Source: Streptosporangiales bacterium (lineage in GTDB: Bacteria; Actinomycetota; Actinomycetes; Streptosporangiales; WHSR01). From it: a stretch of DNA of 37,814 nucleotides. Both the position numbers and the translations under genes were made by a program. The stretch covers positions 1-37,814 of the forward strand of contig WHSR01000055.1 of assembly GCA_009379995.1 (NCBI GenBank), given 5' to 3'. The number at the start of each line of letters is the position of its first letter. The first letter of the stretch is position 1. The notes beneath the pieces were generated by a model. That model did no database searches. It had not been told where the DNA came from and saw only the letters and a list, made by a program, of their open reading frames with translations. Shown one piece after another: positions 14,699-22,971 of the stretch.

Positions 14699-15532
14699 AT
14701 GACGCAGGACCCATCGCAGCAGCGCGTTCTCGTTACCGGCGCCGCCGGCGGCATAGGCCGGGTGCTTCGTCCCAGGTTGGCCCGGGAGGGCCGGCTGCTG
14801 CGGCTGCTCGACGTCGCCGGCCTGGAGCCGACCGCGGCGGGGGAGAACGTCGAGGTTGTCGTCGCCTCGGTGACCGATCTCCACGCCATGCGAGCCGCGT
14901 GCGCCGGCGTGGACGCGGTGATCCACCTCGCGGCCATTCCGGGCGAGGCGGCGTGGGAGGACATCCTGGCGACCAATATCGACGGGACCCGGTGCGTGAT
15001 CGAGGCGGCCCGTCTCGCCGGGGTGGGCCGGATCGTGCTGGCGTCGAGCAACCACGCGGCCGGCTTCTGGGCCCGGGACGAGGCGCCGCCGGAGGGTCTG
15101 CCCGCCGATGCCTTCCCGCGCCCGGACACCTACTACGGCGTCAGCAAGGCGGTCCTCGAGGCGCTCGGGAGCCTGTACCACCACCGGTTCGGCATGGACG
15201 TGATCTGCCTGCGTATTGGCTCCTGCCTGCCCCGCCCGCATAACGCCCGTGCGCTCGCCACCTGGCTGTCCCACGACGACACCGGCCGGCTCTTCGAGGC
15301 CTGCTTGTCCGCGCCGCGGCCAGGCTTCCGGGTGGTGTGGGGCATCTCGCGGAACACCCGGCGCTGGTGGTCGCTCGAGGCCGGTGAGGAGCTCGACTAC
15401 CATCCCGTCGACGACTCCGAGGGCTTCGCCGCGGAGGTCCTCGCCGGGACCGGCGAGCCCGACCTCCGGGACCCGGTCCATCGCCTGGTCGGCGGCGAGT
15501 TCTGCAGCATGCCGCTGGGCGTCGCCCCGTAG
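14699..15532 (+). CDS. NAD-dependent SDR, uronate-dehydrogenase-like
   Basis: 277 aa. The Rossmann motif is VTGAAGGIGR (residues about 12-21), and the catalytic Tyr146-x3-Lys150 lies in YYGVSK. SSNHAAGFW and CLRIGSCLPRP with TWLSHDD are segments typical of bacterial uronate dehydrogenases, which oxidise D-glucuronate or D-galacturonate to the aldaric-acid lactone. The ATG at 14699 has no clear ribosome-binding site, since the palindrome ends 18 bases earlier. The gene is followed after 46 bp by a sulfatase, which fits breakdown of a sulfated, uronate-containing substrate (inference). A generic NAD-dependent epimerase/dehydratase remains possible. Confidence 0.8.
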   Translation: MTQDPSQQRVLVTGAAGGIGRVLRPRLAREGRLLRLLDVAGLEPTAAGENVEVVVASVTDLHAMRAACAGVDAVIHLAAIPGEAAWEDILATNIDGTRCVIEAARLAGVGRIVLASSNHAAGFWARDEAPPEGLPADAFPRPDTYYGVSKAVLEALGSLYHHRFGMDVICLRIGSCLPRPHNARALATWLSHDDTGRLFEACLSAPRPGFRVVWGISRNTRRWWSLEAGEELDYHPVDDSEGFAAEVLAGTGEPDLRDPVHRLVGGEFCSMPLGVAP

Positions 15533-15578
15533 TCGACCGGTCGATACTTGGCCGCAGCGAGCTCGGAAGGGGCCTCAC

Positions 15579-16937
15579 GTGCCGGACCGTTCGGACCGTT
15601 CGGATCGTCCCAACGTCGTCGTCTTCCTCACGGACCAGCAGCGCTGGGACACGGCCGGCGTGTACGGCAACCCGCTCGATCTGACCCCGAACTTCGACCG
15701 GATGTGCCAGCGGGGCACCCATCTCGCGTACTCCTTCACCTGCCAGCCGGTGTGCGGGCCGGCGCGGTCCGCGCTGCAGACCGGGCTGTACCCGACGACG
15801 ACCGGGTGCTTCACGAATGGGGTCCCGCTGCCGGAGGAGGCGCGGACGCTCGCGCACCGCTTCCGGGACGCCGGCTACACGACCGGCTACATCGGCAAGT
15901 GGCACCTGGCCGACGCCGACTGCGTGGGCCCGGTGCCTACTGCCCGTCGCGGCGGATACGAGCACTGGCTGGCCTCCAACATCCTGGAGTTCACCTCCGA
16001 GCCGTACCATACGGTCGTCTACGACGCCGCCGGCGAGCCGGTGATGCTGTCCGGCTACCGCGCGGACGCGGTGACCGACGCGGCGGTCCGCTACCTGCGG
16101 GACAACGCCCACCGCCCCTTCTTCCTGTTCCTCTCGCTGCTGGAGCCGCACCACCAGAACGCCATCGACGACTATCCGCCACCCGACGGCTACCGCGAAC
16201 GGTACGCGGGAAGGTGGACGCCGCCGGACCTCGCCGCCCTGGGTGGGTCCACCCACCGTCATCTGGGCGGCTACTTCGGGATGGTCAAACGCGTGGACGA
16301 AGCCCTGGGTCGGCTGCTCGACGCGGTCAACAGCCTCGGCCTGGCGGACAACACGATCGTCTGCTTCACCTCCGACCACGGCTGCCATTTCAAGACCCGC
16401 AACGAGGAGTACAAGCGGTCCCCCCACGACGCGTCGATCCGGGTGCCGACCGCGCTGCGGGGGCCCGGCTTCGAGGGCGGCGGGCGGGTTCGTCAGCTCG
16501 TCAGCCTGATCGACCTGCCGCCCACCCTGCTGGACGCGTGCGGCATCCCGGTCCCCGGCGAGATGGTCGGACGCTCCATCCTTCCGCTGCTCACCGGCGC
16601 CCGCGACGCGTGGCCGGAGGAGGTGTTCGTCCAGATCAGCGAGGCACAGGTGGGTCGGGCGGTGCGCACCCACCGATGGAAGTACGGCGTCGTCGCCCCC
16701 GACGCGGATCCGTGGCGGCACCCGGGATCGGACCGCTACGTCGAGGACTGCCTGTACGACCTGGACGCGGATCCGTACGAGCTGCGTAACTTGGTCGGGT
16801 CGGAGTCACACCGGCAGGTCGCGGGCCGGGATGCGGGAAAGGCTGGTACGCAGGATGAAAGCCGCCGGCGAGGCGGAGCCGCGGATCGATCCCGCCCGCG
16901 GGTGAGTGGGTGTGTGAGTGAGTGGGTGAGCCGGTGA
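15579..16937 (+). CDS. Type I sulfatase, C-terminus altered by a frameshift
   Basis: 452 aa from a GTG at 15579 with GGAAGGGG upstream. The N-terminal metal-site strand is VVVFLTDQQRWDT. The formylglycine signature C59-G-P-A-R lies in CQPVCGPARSALQTG, GKWHLAD follows, and TSDHG supplies further metal ligands. The enzyme needs conversion of Cys59 by a formylglycine-generating enzyme, which is not seen here. From about 16830 the annotated frame (DAGKAGTQDESRRRGG) is unlike sulfatases, whereas the frame shifted by one base gives MRERLVRRMKAAGEAEPRID and a stop at 16903-16905. A likely extra G in the gggccggg run at 16823-16830 therefore replaced the last 24 or so residues. The catalytic core is intact, so it may still work. 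Confidence 0.87.
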   Translation: MPDRSDRSDRPNVVVFLTDQQRWDTAGVYGNPLDLTPNFDRMCQRGTHLAYSFTCQPVCGPARSALQTGLYPTTTGCFTNGVPLPEEARTLAHRFRDAGYTTGYIGKWHLADADCVGPVPTARRGGYEHWLASNILEFTSEPYHTVVYDAAGEPVMLSGYRADAVTDAAVRYLRDNAHRPFFLFLSLLEPHHQNAIDDYPPPDGYRERYAGRWTPPDLAALGGSTHRHLGGYFGMVKRVDEALGRLLDAVNSLGLADNTIVCFTSDHGCHFKTRNEEYKRSPHDASIRVPTALRGPGFEGGGRVRQLVSLIDLPPTLLDACGIPVPGEMVGRSILPLLTGARDAWPEEVFVQISEAQVGRAVRTHRWKYGVVAPDADPWRHPGSDRYVEDCLYDLDADPYELRNLVGSESHRQVAGRDAGKAGTQDESRRRGGAADRSRPRVSGCVSEWVSR

Positions 16938-17659
16938 CGGGGCCCTCCGAGCGGGTGGCCGTGCCGCCCAACGTGGGCAGCGGGCCGGGCCCGGTTACCC
17001 CTGACGGGTGCGCCGTCGAGTTCTACGCGCTGATGCCGGCGGGCCGCGAGCCGGGGGTGGTCCACGCGGCGGTGCCGGACGGCGCCTCCATCCTTGAGCT
17101 CGGTGCCGGAGCCGGGCGCCTCACCCGTTCCCTGGTGGCGCTCGGCCACGACGTGGTCGCTGTCGACGAGTCCGCCGAGATGCTCGAGCGGATCGACGGA
17201 GCCGAGGCGGTACACAGCCGCATCGAGGACCTCGACCTCCCGCCGTGTTTCGACGCGGCGTTGCTCGCGTCCCACCTGATCAACGCCCCGCACCGGGAGA
17301 CCCGGCGGGCGTTCCTTCGCACCTGCCGCCGGCACATCCGCGACGACGGGTGCGTTGTGATCGAGCGCCACGCGCCCGATTGGTTCGACACCGCCCATCC
17401 GGTCACCACGACCTGGGAAGGGATCGTCGTACGGCTGCGGGAGGTCCGCCGGCCCGCACCGGGGTTGCTGTTCTGCACCATCGACTACGGCGCGGGCGGC
17501 AGCTGGTGGACCCACTCGTTCACCAACGCCCGGGTCGACGACGCGGAGCTCGCCGAGCTGCTGGCCTGGGCCGGCCTTCGCCTCGACACCTTCCTTACCG
17601 AGGACAGGGGATGGATCCGGGCCGTTCCGGACGGCCCTTCACCGTTCGACACCCGATGA
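16934..17659 (+). CDS. Class I SAM-dependent methyltransferase
   Basis: 241 aa if translation begins at the GTG at 16934, which overlaps the sulfatase TGA (GTGA). A GTG at 16922 is also open, and the region upstream is a GTGA/GTGG-rich run with several potential starts. The SAM-binding motif I is ILELGAGAGRLTRSL, with the following acidic strand end VVAVDESAEML, and a FDAALLASHLIN motif sits after the third strand. The C-terminal half (WWTHSFTNARVDDAELAELLAWAGL) fits a small-molecule methyltransferase. The acceptor is unknown. The overlap suggests co-expression with the sulfatase, but the frameshift there makes the exact coupling uncertain. Confidence 0.82.
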   Translation: MTGPSERVAVPPNVGSGPGPVTPDGCAVEFYALMPAGREPGVVHAAVPDGASILELGAGAGRLTRSLVALGHDVVAVDESAEMLERIDGAEAVHSRIEDLDLPPCFDAALLASHLINAPHRETRRAFLRTCRRHIRDDGCVVIERHAPDWFDTAHPVTTTWEGIVVRLREVRRPAPGLLFCTIDYGAGGSWWTHSFTNARVDDAELAELLAWAGLRLDTFLTEDRGWIRAVPDGPSPFDTR

Positions 17660-17689
17660 CCCGGCCGGCGGCTCTCCGGCGGGTCGCGG

Positions 17690-18238
17690 CTACCGACCGA
17701 GGCTCAGGTCGAACACGACCTCCACCTCGTCGCGCAGCCGCAGCGCACCGAGGAACGCGGAGTACGGCTTGATGCCCCACCGGCTCTGGGTGATGGTCGC
17801 CTCACCGCGGACCCGGCCCTCGGAGAGGCTGCCTTGGACGGTGACCGGGCGGGCGGTACCGACGATGGTCAGGTCGCCCTCGATCACGAAGGACTCCCCG
17901 CTGCCCTCCACCTTCGTCGACCGGAAGGTGATCGTCGGGTATCGGTCCGCCTGCAGGATCTTCTCCCGGAGGGTCTTCTTGATCTCATCGCGGTCGGCGT
18001 CGGTGAGCGGCTTGATACCCCCGGTGCCCTCGCGAACCTCGAACGAATCGATCTCGACGTCCACGCTCACCGAGGAATTCGCGGGATCGGCGGTATCCAC
18101 GGTCGCGGTTCCCTGCCATCCGGTGACCTCGATGGTGAGGTCGTGGCCGGCCTTCGAGCCCAGGCCGGTACGGCCCGTCTTGACCAGGAGCCTTCCGGCG
18201 TCCGGCCCCAGGGCGTGGGTGCCCTCGATTGCAGCCAT
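17690..18238 (-). CDS. YceI family lipocalin-like protein
   Basis: 182 aa from the ATG at 18238. It matches the YceI fold throughout: HALGPDAGRLLVKTGRTGLGSKAGHDLTIEVTGW near the N-terminus, LREKILQADRYPTITFRST in the middle, and EGDLTIVGTARPVTV near the end. YceI proteins form a beta barrel that binds long isoprenoid or fatty ligands. No signal peptide is seen, so this copy is probably cytoplasmic, unlike the periplasmic Escherichia coli protein. It is convergent with the methyltransferase gene, with a GC-rich inverted repeat at about 17659-17688 between them, and has a sulfotransferase gene 9 bp upstream on the same strand. Confidence 0.9.
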   Translation of the reverse strand: MAAIEGTHALGPDAGRLLVKTGRTGLGSKAGHDLTIEVTGWQGTATVDTADPANSSVSVDVEIDSFEVREGTGGIKPLTDADRDEIKKTLREKILQADRYPTITFRSTKVEGSGESFVIEGDLTIVGTARPVTVQGSLSEGRVRGEATITQSRWGIKPYSAFLGALRLRDEVEVVFDLSLGR

Positions 18239-18247
18239 GCCCTCACC

Positions 18248-19186
18248 CTACGTACGTGCCGGCTCCTCGAGGTATCCCCAGGCCACGCAGAGCTCTCTCA
18301 GCTCGTCGGGCACCTCGTCGGCTGCCGGCAGATCCCGCCCCGGCTGCACCTTGCCGCTGCGGATCTTGTCCTTCCAGTCGCCGAGCCCCTTCTGGAAGCC
18401 GCCCTCGGTGCGCTCCCCGTAGTTGAGCATCTCCGGCTCCCAGTCGATGCCCAGGAACTCGCAGATGCGCTTGGTTTCCCCCTCGGGGTCGGCCGTGAGG
18501 TCCTCGTAGCGCACGGTGAGCCCGGACAGCCCCTGCCGGGCGTTCTGCACGGCCTTCATGTACTTGAGCGCGTCGGCCGTCGCCTCCTGCAGATTCCTCT
18601 TCTCGGGGTTGCTCTCGTGCCAGGACCGCGCGACCGACACCGGGTGCCGCAGCAGGAAGACGAACTTGGCGTCCGGCCAGCACTCCGCGAGGCGCCGCCA
18701 GACGAACGCATTGCTCGGCGTCTTCTCGACGATGAACCGCTTGCCGCTCTTCACCAGCTCGCGATGGAGCACGCGGTCCCACAACATGTGCTCGAGCTCG
18801 GTTTCGTCCAGCTCGAGTTCGGCCATGGCCCTCTGCGAGAGCTTGGTGGCGAACTGCACCTTGAGCCTGCGTACGTGCAGCTCGTGCGGGGCATGCAGCT
18901 GGGAGTGGCTGCCCAGCAGGACGCGCAGCAACGTGGAGCCGGACCGCACCGATCCGAGGATGAAGACCGGCGTCGTCAGCAGCCGGTCGATCTCCGGGTC
19001 AACCGGTCGCCGCGGTGCCTTGGGGGCCGTGGGAGCCACGGGGCGAGCGCGCTCGGGCTTCGGCTCGGCTGGCTTGGCTGGCTTGGCTGGCTTGGCGGCG
19101 GTCGCCGGCGCGGCTTCCCGCACCCGCCTTACCTCGAGGCCCACGGTACGACCGAGGGTCTTGTTCAGCCTCCGCCTCCAGCCCAT
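18248..19186 (-). CDS. Sulfotransferase family protein
   Basis: 312 aa. The 5'-phosphosulfate loop binding PAPS is FILGSVRSGSTLLRVLLGSH (about residues 75-94), and the 3'-phosphate region is FVFLLRHPVSVARSWHES. Together with VRYEDLTADPEGE these define the Sulfotransfer_1/3 family. The first 70 residues are a low-complexity Ala/Pro/Lys linker containing AKP repeated three times, encoded by a 9-bp tandem repeat (about 19073-19099). The gene is adjacent to yceI in the same direction and near a sulfatase; whether these act on the same sulfated compound is unknown. Confidence 0.88.
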   Translation of the reverse strand: MGWRRRLNKTLGRTVGLEVRRVREAAPATAAKPAKPAKPAEPKPERARPVAPTAPKAPRRPVDPEIDRLLTTPVFILGSVRSGSTLLRVLLGSHSQLHAPHELHVRRLKVQFATKLSQRAMAELELDETELEHMLWDRVLHRELVKSGKRFIVEKTPSNAFVWRRLAECWPDAKFVFLLRHPVSVARSWHESNPEKRNLQEATADALKYMKAVQNARQGLSGLTVRYEDLTADPEGETKRICEFLGIDWEPEMLNYGERTEGGFQKGLGDWKDKIRSGKVQPGRDLPAADEVPDELRELCVAWGYLEEPART

Positions 19187-19236
19187 GGCCCGCAGAATAG
19201 CGTGATGGCCGTGGCCACTAGGGAGGGAATCGACCC

Positions 19237-20073
19237 ATGACCCGGATCTGCGTCACCGGTGCCGCTGGGCGAGCCGGCCGTGTCACCGTCGCTGACCTGC
19301 TCGACCACGGCTACGAGGTCATCGCCACCGACGCCGTCGCCCCTGCCGGTGATCTGGGCGTGCCGCTGGTGCGGGCGGATCTGACCGACTACGGGCAGGC
19401 CGTGGAGATCCTCGCCGGCGCCGAGGCCGTCGTCCATCTGGCCAACATTCCGGCACCCGGACGCCACACCCCGGTGACCACGCTCACGGCGAACGTCACC
19501 ATGAACTACCACGTGTTCACCGCCGCCACCCAGCTCGGCCTGCGCCGGGTGGTGTGGGCATCCAGCGAGACCACGTTGGGGCTGCCGTTCGACGTCCATC
19601 CCCGGTACGCCCCCGTGGACGAGAACCACTACCCGTACCCGACCACGTCCTACGCCCTGTCCAAGGTCACCAGCGAGACGCTCGCCGAGCAAGTGTCGGC
19701 CTGGTCCGGCGTTCCGTTCGTGGCTCTGCGCTTCTCCAACATCCTCGGGCCCGACGACTATCCCGGGTTTCGCGACTGCTGGAAGGACCCGTCGCGGCGC
19801 AAATGGAACCTGTGGGGCTACATCGACCAACGCGACGCCGCCGCGGCCTGCCGCCTCGCCCTGGAGGCCGACGTCAGCGGCAGCAGCGCGTACGTCATCG
19901 CGGCAGCCGACACCGTCATGACCCAGCCCTCTGTCGAGTTGCTGCGCCAGGTCTTCCCCGACACGCCGCTCACCAGGGACATCGGCGAGAACGAGGCCCT
20001 GTTGGCCATCGACCGCGCCCGCGACGTCCTCGGTTTCGCCCCGCGCCACTCCTGGCGTGATCATCTGCACTAG
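19237..20073 (+). CDS. NAD-dependent epimerase/dehydratase family protein (extended SDR)
   Basis: 278 aa from the ATG at 19237 with GGGAGG upstream. The Rossmann motif is VTGAAGRAGR, the catalytic pair sits in YALSK, and ALRFSNILGPDDYPGF is the usual substrate-loop region of SDR epimerases. It resembles the SDR at 14699 in size and motif layout but is not a recent duplicate. The substrate is not clear. A small ABM-domain monooxygenase gene starts 54 bp downstream on the same strand and may be co-transcribed. Confidence 0.85.
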   Translation: MTRICVTGAAGRAGRVTVADLLDHGYEVIATDAVAPAGDLGVPLVRADLTDYGQAVEILAGAEAVVHLANIPAPGRHTPVTTLTANVTMNYHVFTAATQLGLRRVVWASSETTLGLPFDVHPRYAPVDENHYPYPTTSYALSKVTSETLAEQVSAWSGVPFVALRFSNILGPDDYPGFRDCWKDPSRRKWNLWGYIDQRDAAAACRLALEADVSGSSAYVIAAADTVMTQPSVELLRQVFPDTPLTRDIGENEALLAIDRARDVLGFAPRHSWRDHLH

Positions 20074-20126
20074 GGACAGTTGCCGGCGCCAGCCGAAGCT
20101 ACCGCCGCGAGGAGGAGGTGACCCGC

Positions 20127-20378
20127 ATGACGGAGACGACGATCCGGCCAACCGACGGGCTGATGACCTTGATCAACGTGTTCACGGTGGCGCCCGAGCA
20201 CCAGCAGGAACTGGTCGACGTGCTGCTCGACGCCACCGAACGGGTGATGAGCCGCATTCCGGGCTTCGTGTCGGCCAACATCCACCGAAGCGACGCGCGT
20301 ACCCACATGGCCCGCGCCATGCAGCTGGCCAGCTCCGAGCCGATCGTCTGCGAAGTGGCCTACGTGCACCACGCCTGA
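20127..20378 (+). CDS. Antibiotic biosynthesis monooxygenase (ABM) domain protein
   Basis: 83 aa from the ATG at 20127, about ten bases after GAGGAGG; the in-frame GTG at 20118 lies too close to that site. It is a single ferredoxin-like ABM domain: LINVFTVAPEHQQELVDVLLDATE, then IPGFVSANIHRSDARTHMA. Members act as small dimeric oxygenases without cofactors, or as haem-degrading or quinone-related enzymes. The neighbouring SDR upstream suggests a small redox operon. A hairpin directly follows the stop. Confidence 0.85.
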   Translation: MTETTIRPTDGLMTLINVFTVAPEHQQELVDVLLDATERVMSRIPGFVSANIHRSDARTHMARAMQLASSEPIVCEVAYVHHA

Positions 20379-20393
20379 CGGAGCGGCGCTCCG
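20379..20393. terminator. Hairpin between convergent genes, possible terminator
   Basis: A perfect 6-bp stem (cggagc/gctccg) with a 3-base loop starts right after the ABM gene's stop codon (20376-20378), ahead of the convergent HEAT-repeat gene stop at 20425. No T-tract. Confidence 0.4.
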
Positions 20394-20424
20394 ACGGCCG
20401 TCGGCGGCTACGAGGATTAGGTCG

Positions 20425-21756
20425 TCAGCGTTCCTGGTCTCCGAGGATGCTGTCGAGCGTGCTCTGTACGACCCGGACGCCGTGGACGAGCGGGTAGTAG
20501 TCGGGGGTCAGCCTGTCGGCGCATCGGGCCTGCTCGGCTCGGTAAAGGTCGAGCAGGCGCCGCAACTCCGGCACTACCGGGGCAGCGGCGTTGCCCCACG
20601 TGCCCAATCCGGCGATGAGATCGTGCTCGCCCGCGCGCAGCCCACCCTCGACCCGCGTGCGCCGATCGTCCAGGAACACCACGGCGACCGGGGGCACGGC
20701 CGCCAGACGTCGCCGGACGGTCGGCAACAGCTCGGCGGCGTGTGCTCGCATGCCCGCGACGAGGTGTTCGACATCGCGGGGAAGCGGGTAGCTGCTGAGC
20801 ATCTCGCGCAACGGGGCGACGCAGCGGCTGTCGCCGGCGCGCGCCAAGGCGTGCGCCGATTGCTCGCGCACGTTCGCGACCGGGTCGTCGAGCGCGGCGG
20901 CGAGCATATCCATGGCGGGAAGAATGACCGGCCCGCCGAGGTACGAGAGTTTCCGTGCGGCGAGCTCCCGCACCGCCGGCTCGGCGTCGAGCACCAGCCT
21001 GCCCAGCACTGGGACCAGCGGCCTGCCTCTGTCCGGTGATCGCTCCAGCACGGCACCGGCTTTGACCACCCACGTCTTGCGTGCCCGGAGGTTGTCCGCT
21101 GCCCTCAGCAGGAGCGCTACCTGGTCTTCCGGACGGTCACGAAGGGCGTGGATGGCCGCGTCGAGCGGCATGTCCCATCCCTGGCCCCACAGGGCCGTAT
21201 ACGCATCGCCGCCGGCATCCAGCGTCGCCGCGAGCGCATCCAGCACGGCAGCGGGTACCGGGGAGCCGGGCAGCAGATGTTCGACCAGGCCGAGTGCCGC
21301 CGCGAAGCAGGCCGCCGAATCCGCGCCCCGGTCCAGGTAGCCATACAGCCGGCGTTCGCTCGCCGTACGATCCTCGCCTCTCGGCAGCGCGGCGGCCAGG
21401 CGGGCGGCGGCCAGGACGATGCCGACGCGGGCAGGGGCGTCCGGCTCGAACGAGAGCCAGGTCCACAGCGCGGGCAAGATCTGCTCGGCGTCGTCCCAAC
21501 ACCACTCCAGCACGCGCGTGACCGCGCGCCGGACCTCGGGGTCCGCATGGTTCAGCCGGGCCAGCAGCGCCGGAGTCCCTGCCTCCGCCGCCGCGTTCAC
21601 CACGTCCGCCCACCACTCGCAGTCCGAGCCCGCCGACCGACCGAGATCGGACAACAGGTGACGCATCCTACGGCCGATCTCTTCGGCGGGCTCGTCCACC
21701 CCGCCGTAAATGATCATCAGCTCGTGCCGGGCGGATATGCTCATGCGTTCAAGCAT
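20425..21756 (-). CDS. HEAT-repeat protein of unknown function
   Basis: 443 aa if started at the ATG at 21756 (GGTGGGGG lies upstream); a second ATG at 21744 (MSISARHELMII) is equally plausible. The sequence is made of repeated helical pairs rich in Ala, Leu and Arg with the HEAT pattern: ALLARLNHADPEVRRAVTRVLE, RLVLDAEPAVRELAARKLSYLG and MLAAALDDPVANVREQSAHALARAG. No catalytic domain is seen. Such proteins are usually scaffolds for protein-protein contacts. The gene is divergent from the broken methyltransferase gene, with fewer than 30 bases between the starts. Confidence 0.8.
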   Translation of the reverse strand: MLERMSISARHELMIIYGGVDEPAEEIGRRMRHLLSDLGRSAGSDCEWWADVVNAAAEAGTPALLARLNHADPEVRRAVTRVLEWCWDDAEQILPALWTWLSFEPDAPARVGIVLAAARLAAALPRGEDRTASERRLYGYLDRGADSAACFAAALGLVEHLLPGSPVPAAVLDALAATLDAGGDAYTALWGQGWDMPLDAAIHALRDRPEDQVALLLRAADNLRARKTWVVKAGAVLERSPDRGRPLVPVLGRLVLDAEPAVRELAARKLSYLGGPVILPAMDMLAAALDDPVANVREQSAHALARAGDSRCVAPLREMLSSYPLPRDVEHLVAGMRAHAAELLPTVRRRLAAVPPVAVVFLDDRRTRVEGGLRAGEHDLIAGLGTWGNAAAPVVPELRRLLDLYRAEQARCADRLTPDYYPLVHGVRVVQSTLDSILGDQER

Positions 21757-21784
21757 GCCTGGCCCCCACCGGCCCTGACCCACC

Positions 21785-22539
21785 ATGGACAGGATCCGTT
21801 ACGACGAGCGGACCGCCGGCGCGTACCAGGCCGCCAGGGAGGTTCCCCGCGCCGGCCTGACGCACTGGCGCGAGGCGGTACGCCGGCACCTCGCGCCGCG
21901 GCCGGGGATGGCCCTCCTCGACGTCGGCGCCGGTACCGGCGCGTTCGCCGCGGCGTTCCGCGACTGGTTCGACATCCGGGTCCTTGCCGTCGAACCCTCG
22001 GAGGCGATGCGCTCGAGGATTCCTCGCGCTGCCGGCGTAGAGATCCTGGCCGGCCGGGCCGAGGCGTTGCCCCTCGCCGACGTCTGCGCGCACGGTGCCT
22101 GGCTGTCCACTGTCGTCCACCACATCGGCGACCTGGCCGTCGCGGCCGGTGAGCTGCGCCGCGTTCTTCGGCCCCGCGGACCCGTTCTGATCCGCGGTGC
22201 GTTTCCCGGCAGGTACGACCGCATCACCCTGGTCCGCTTCTTCCCCGAGACCGCTCGGGTGATCGACACCTACCCACCGTCGAGCAGATCTGTCGCGCCT
22301 TCGCCGTCGCCGGATTCGAGCCGGTCGCGCTGGAGGCCGTACCTCAGCAGACCGCGCCGAGCCTCGCCGAGTTCCTCGCCCGGCTCCGCTCCGACGCCGA
22401 CACGGTGCTGCGCGGAATCACCGACGAGGCGTTCGCCCGCGGCATGGATCGGCTTCGCGCCGCGGTGGCCGCGGAGGCCGCCCGCGGAACAGGGGAGGCC
22501 CAGGTCGTCGACCGGCTCGATCTCCTGGTCCTCCGGTAG
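21785..22539 (+). pseudogene. SAM-dependent methyltransferase, frameshifted
   Basis: The ATG at 21785 opens a methyltransferase with motif I LLDVGAGTGAFAAAF and VLAVEPSEAM, then VVHHIGDLAVAAGELRRVLRPRGPVLIRG. At about 22274 one base appears to be missing: the open frame continues as Ser/Pro/Arg-rich nonsense to 22657, overlapping the convergent MmcQ gene. The next frame instead reads TVEQICRAFAVAGFEPVALE and on to VVDRLDLLVLR, with a TAG at 22537-22539. The catalytic half is intact, and the C-terminal third is displaced. Either a genuine single-base deletion or a sequence error. Confidence 0.78.
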
Positions 22540-22566
22540 CGAAGCGCGGGCCGGCGAGCATGCCGT

Positions 22567-22965
22567 TCAGCGGTCTGGCCCGGCCTCACCACCGCGCCAC
22601 GCCGCGAGCAGCCGCTCCCGATCCCGCCGACGCAGCCCTTCGAGCACGCACTCGTAGGAGTGGTCGATCATCTCCACCACCTCCTCGTCGGGCACGGAAC
22701 CGTCGAGGACCACCGTGTTCCAGTGGCGCTTGTTCGTGTGATAGCCGGGCTGTACGGCCTGGTACTGCGCGCGCAGGTGGAGTGCCAGGGCTGGGTCGCA
22801 CTTCAGCGTCACCCGCAGGTGCCCGTCCTCGGGGTCCTCCGGGGCGATCGCGAACATCTTCCCGGCGACCTTGAACACCAGTACCCTCGGACCGAACGGC
22901 TCCTCCTCCACCGCCTCCGGCAATCGAAGGAGAACCTGGCGTAGCTCGTCGATGGTGAGCGACAC
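22567..22965 (-). CDS. MmcQ/YjbR family protein
   Basis: 132 aa from the GTG or ATG at 22965. Features of the family: LRQVLLRLPEAVEEEPFG near the N-terminus, FKVAGKMFAIAPED, LRVTLKCDPALAL, and the C-terminal GYHTNKRHWNTVVLDGSVPDEEVVEMIDHSYECV. The fold is a small double-wing domain resembling phage and CyaY-like DNA-binding proteins; the cellular role is not established. The stop of the upstream gene (22972) is only six bases away, so the two are probably one transcript. Confidence 0.9.
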   Translation of the reverse strand: MSLTIDELRQVLLRLPEAVEEEPFGPRVLVFKVAGKMFAIAPEDPEDGHLRVTLKCDPALALHLRAQYQAVQPGYHTNKRHWNTVVLDGSVPDEEVVEMIDHSYECVLEGLRRRDRERLLAAWRGGEAGPDR

Positions 22966-22971
22966 GGTTGC

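Noticed and set aside
16901..16935. GTGA-rich run as a microsatellite of interest
   Set aside because: Short and irregular; only relevant as a set of alternative start codons for the methyltransferase.
22540..22657. Continuation of the methyltransferase open frame past 22539
   Set aside because: Overlaps the convergent MmcQ gene and lacks family similarity; result of the frameshift.
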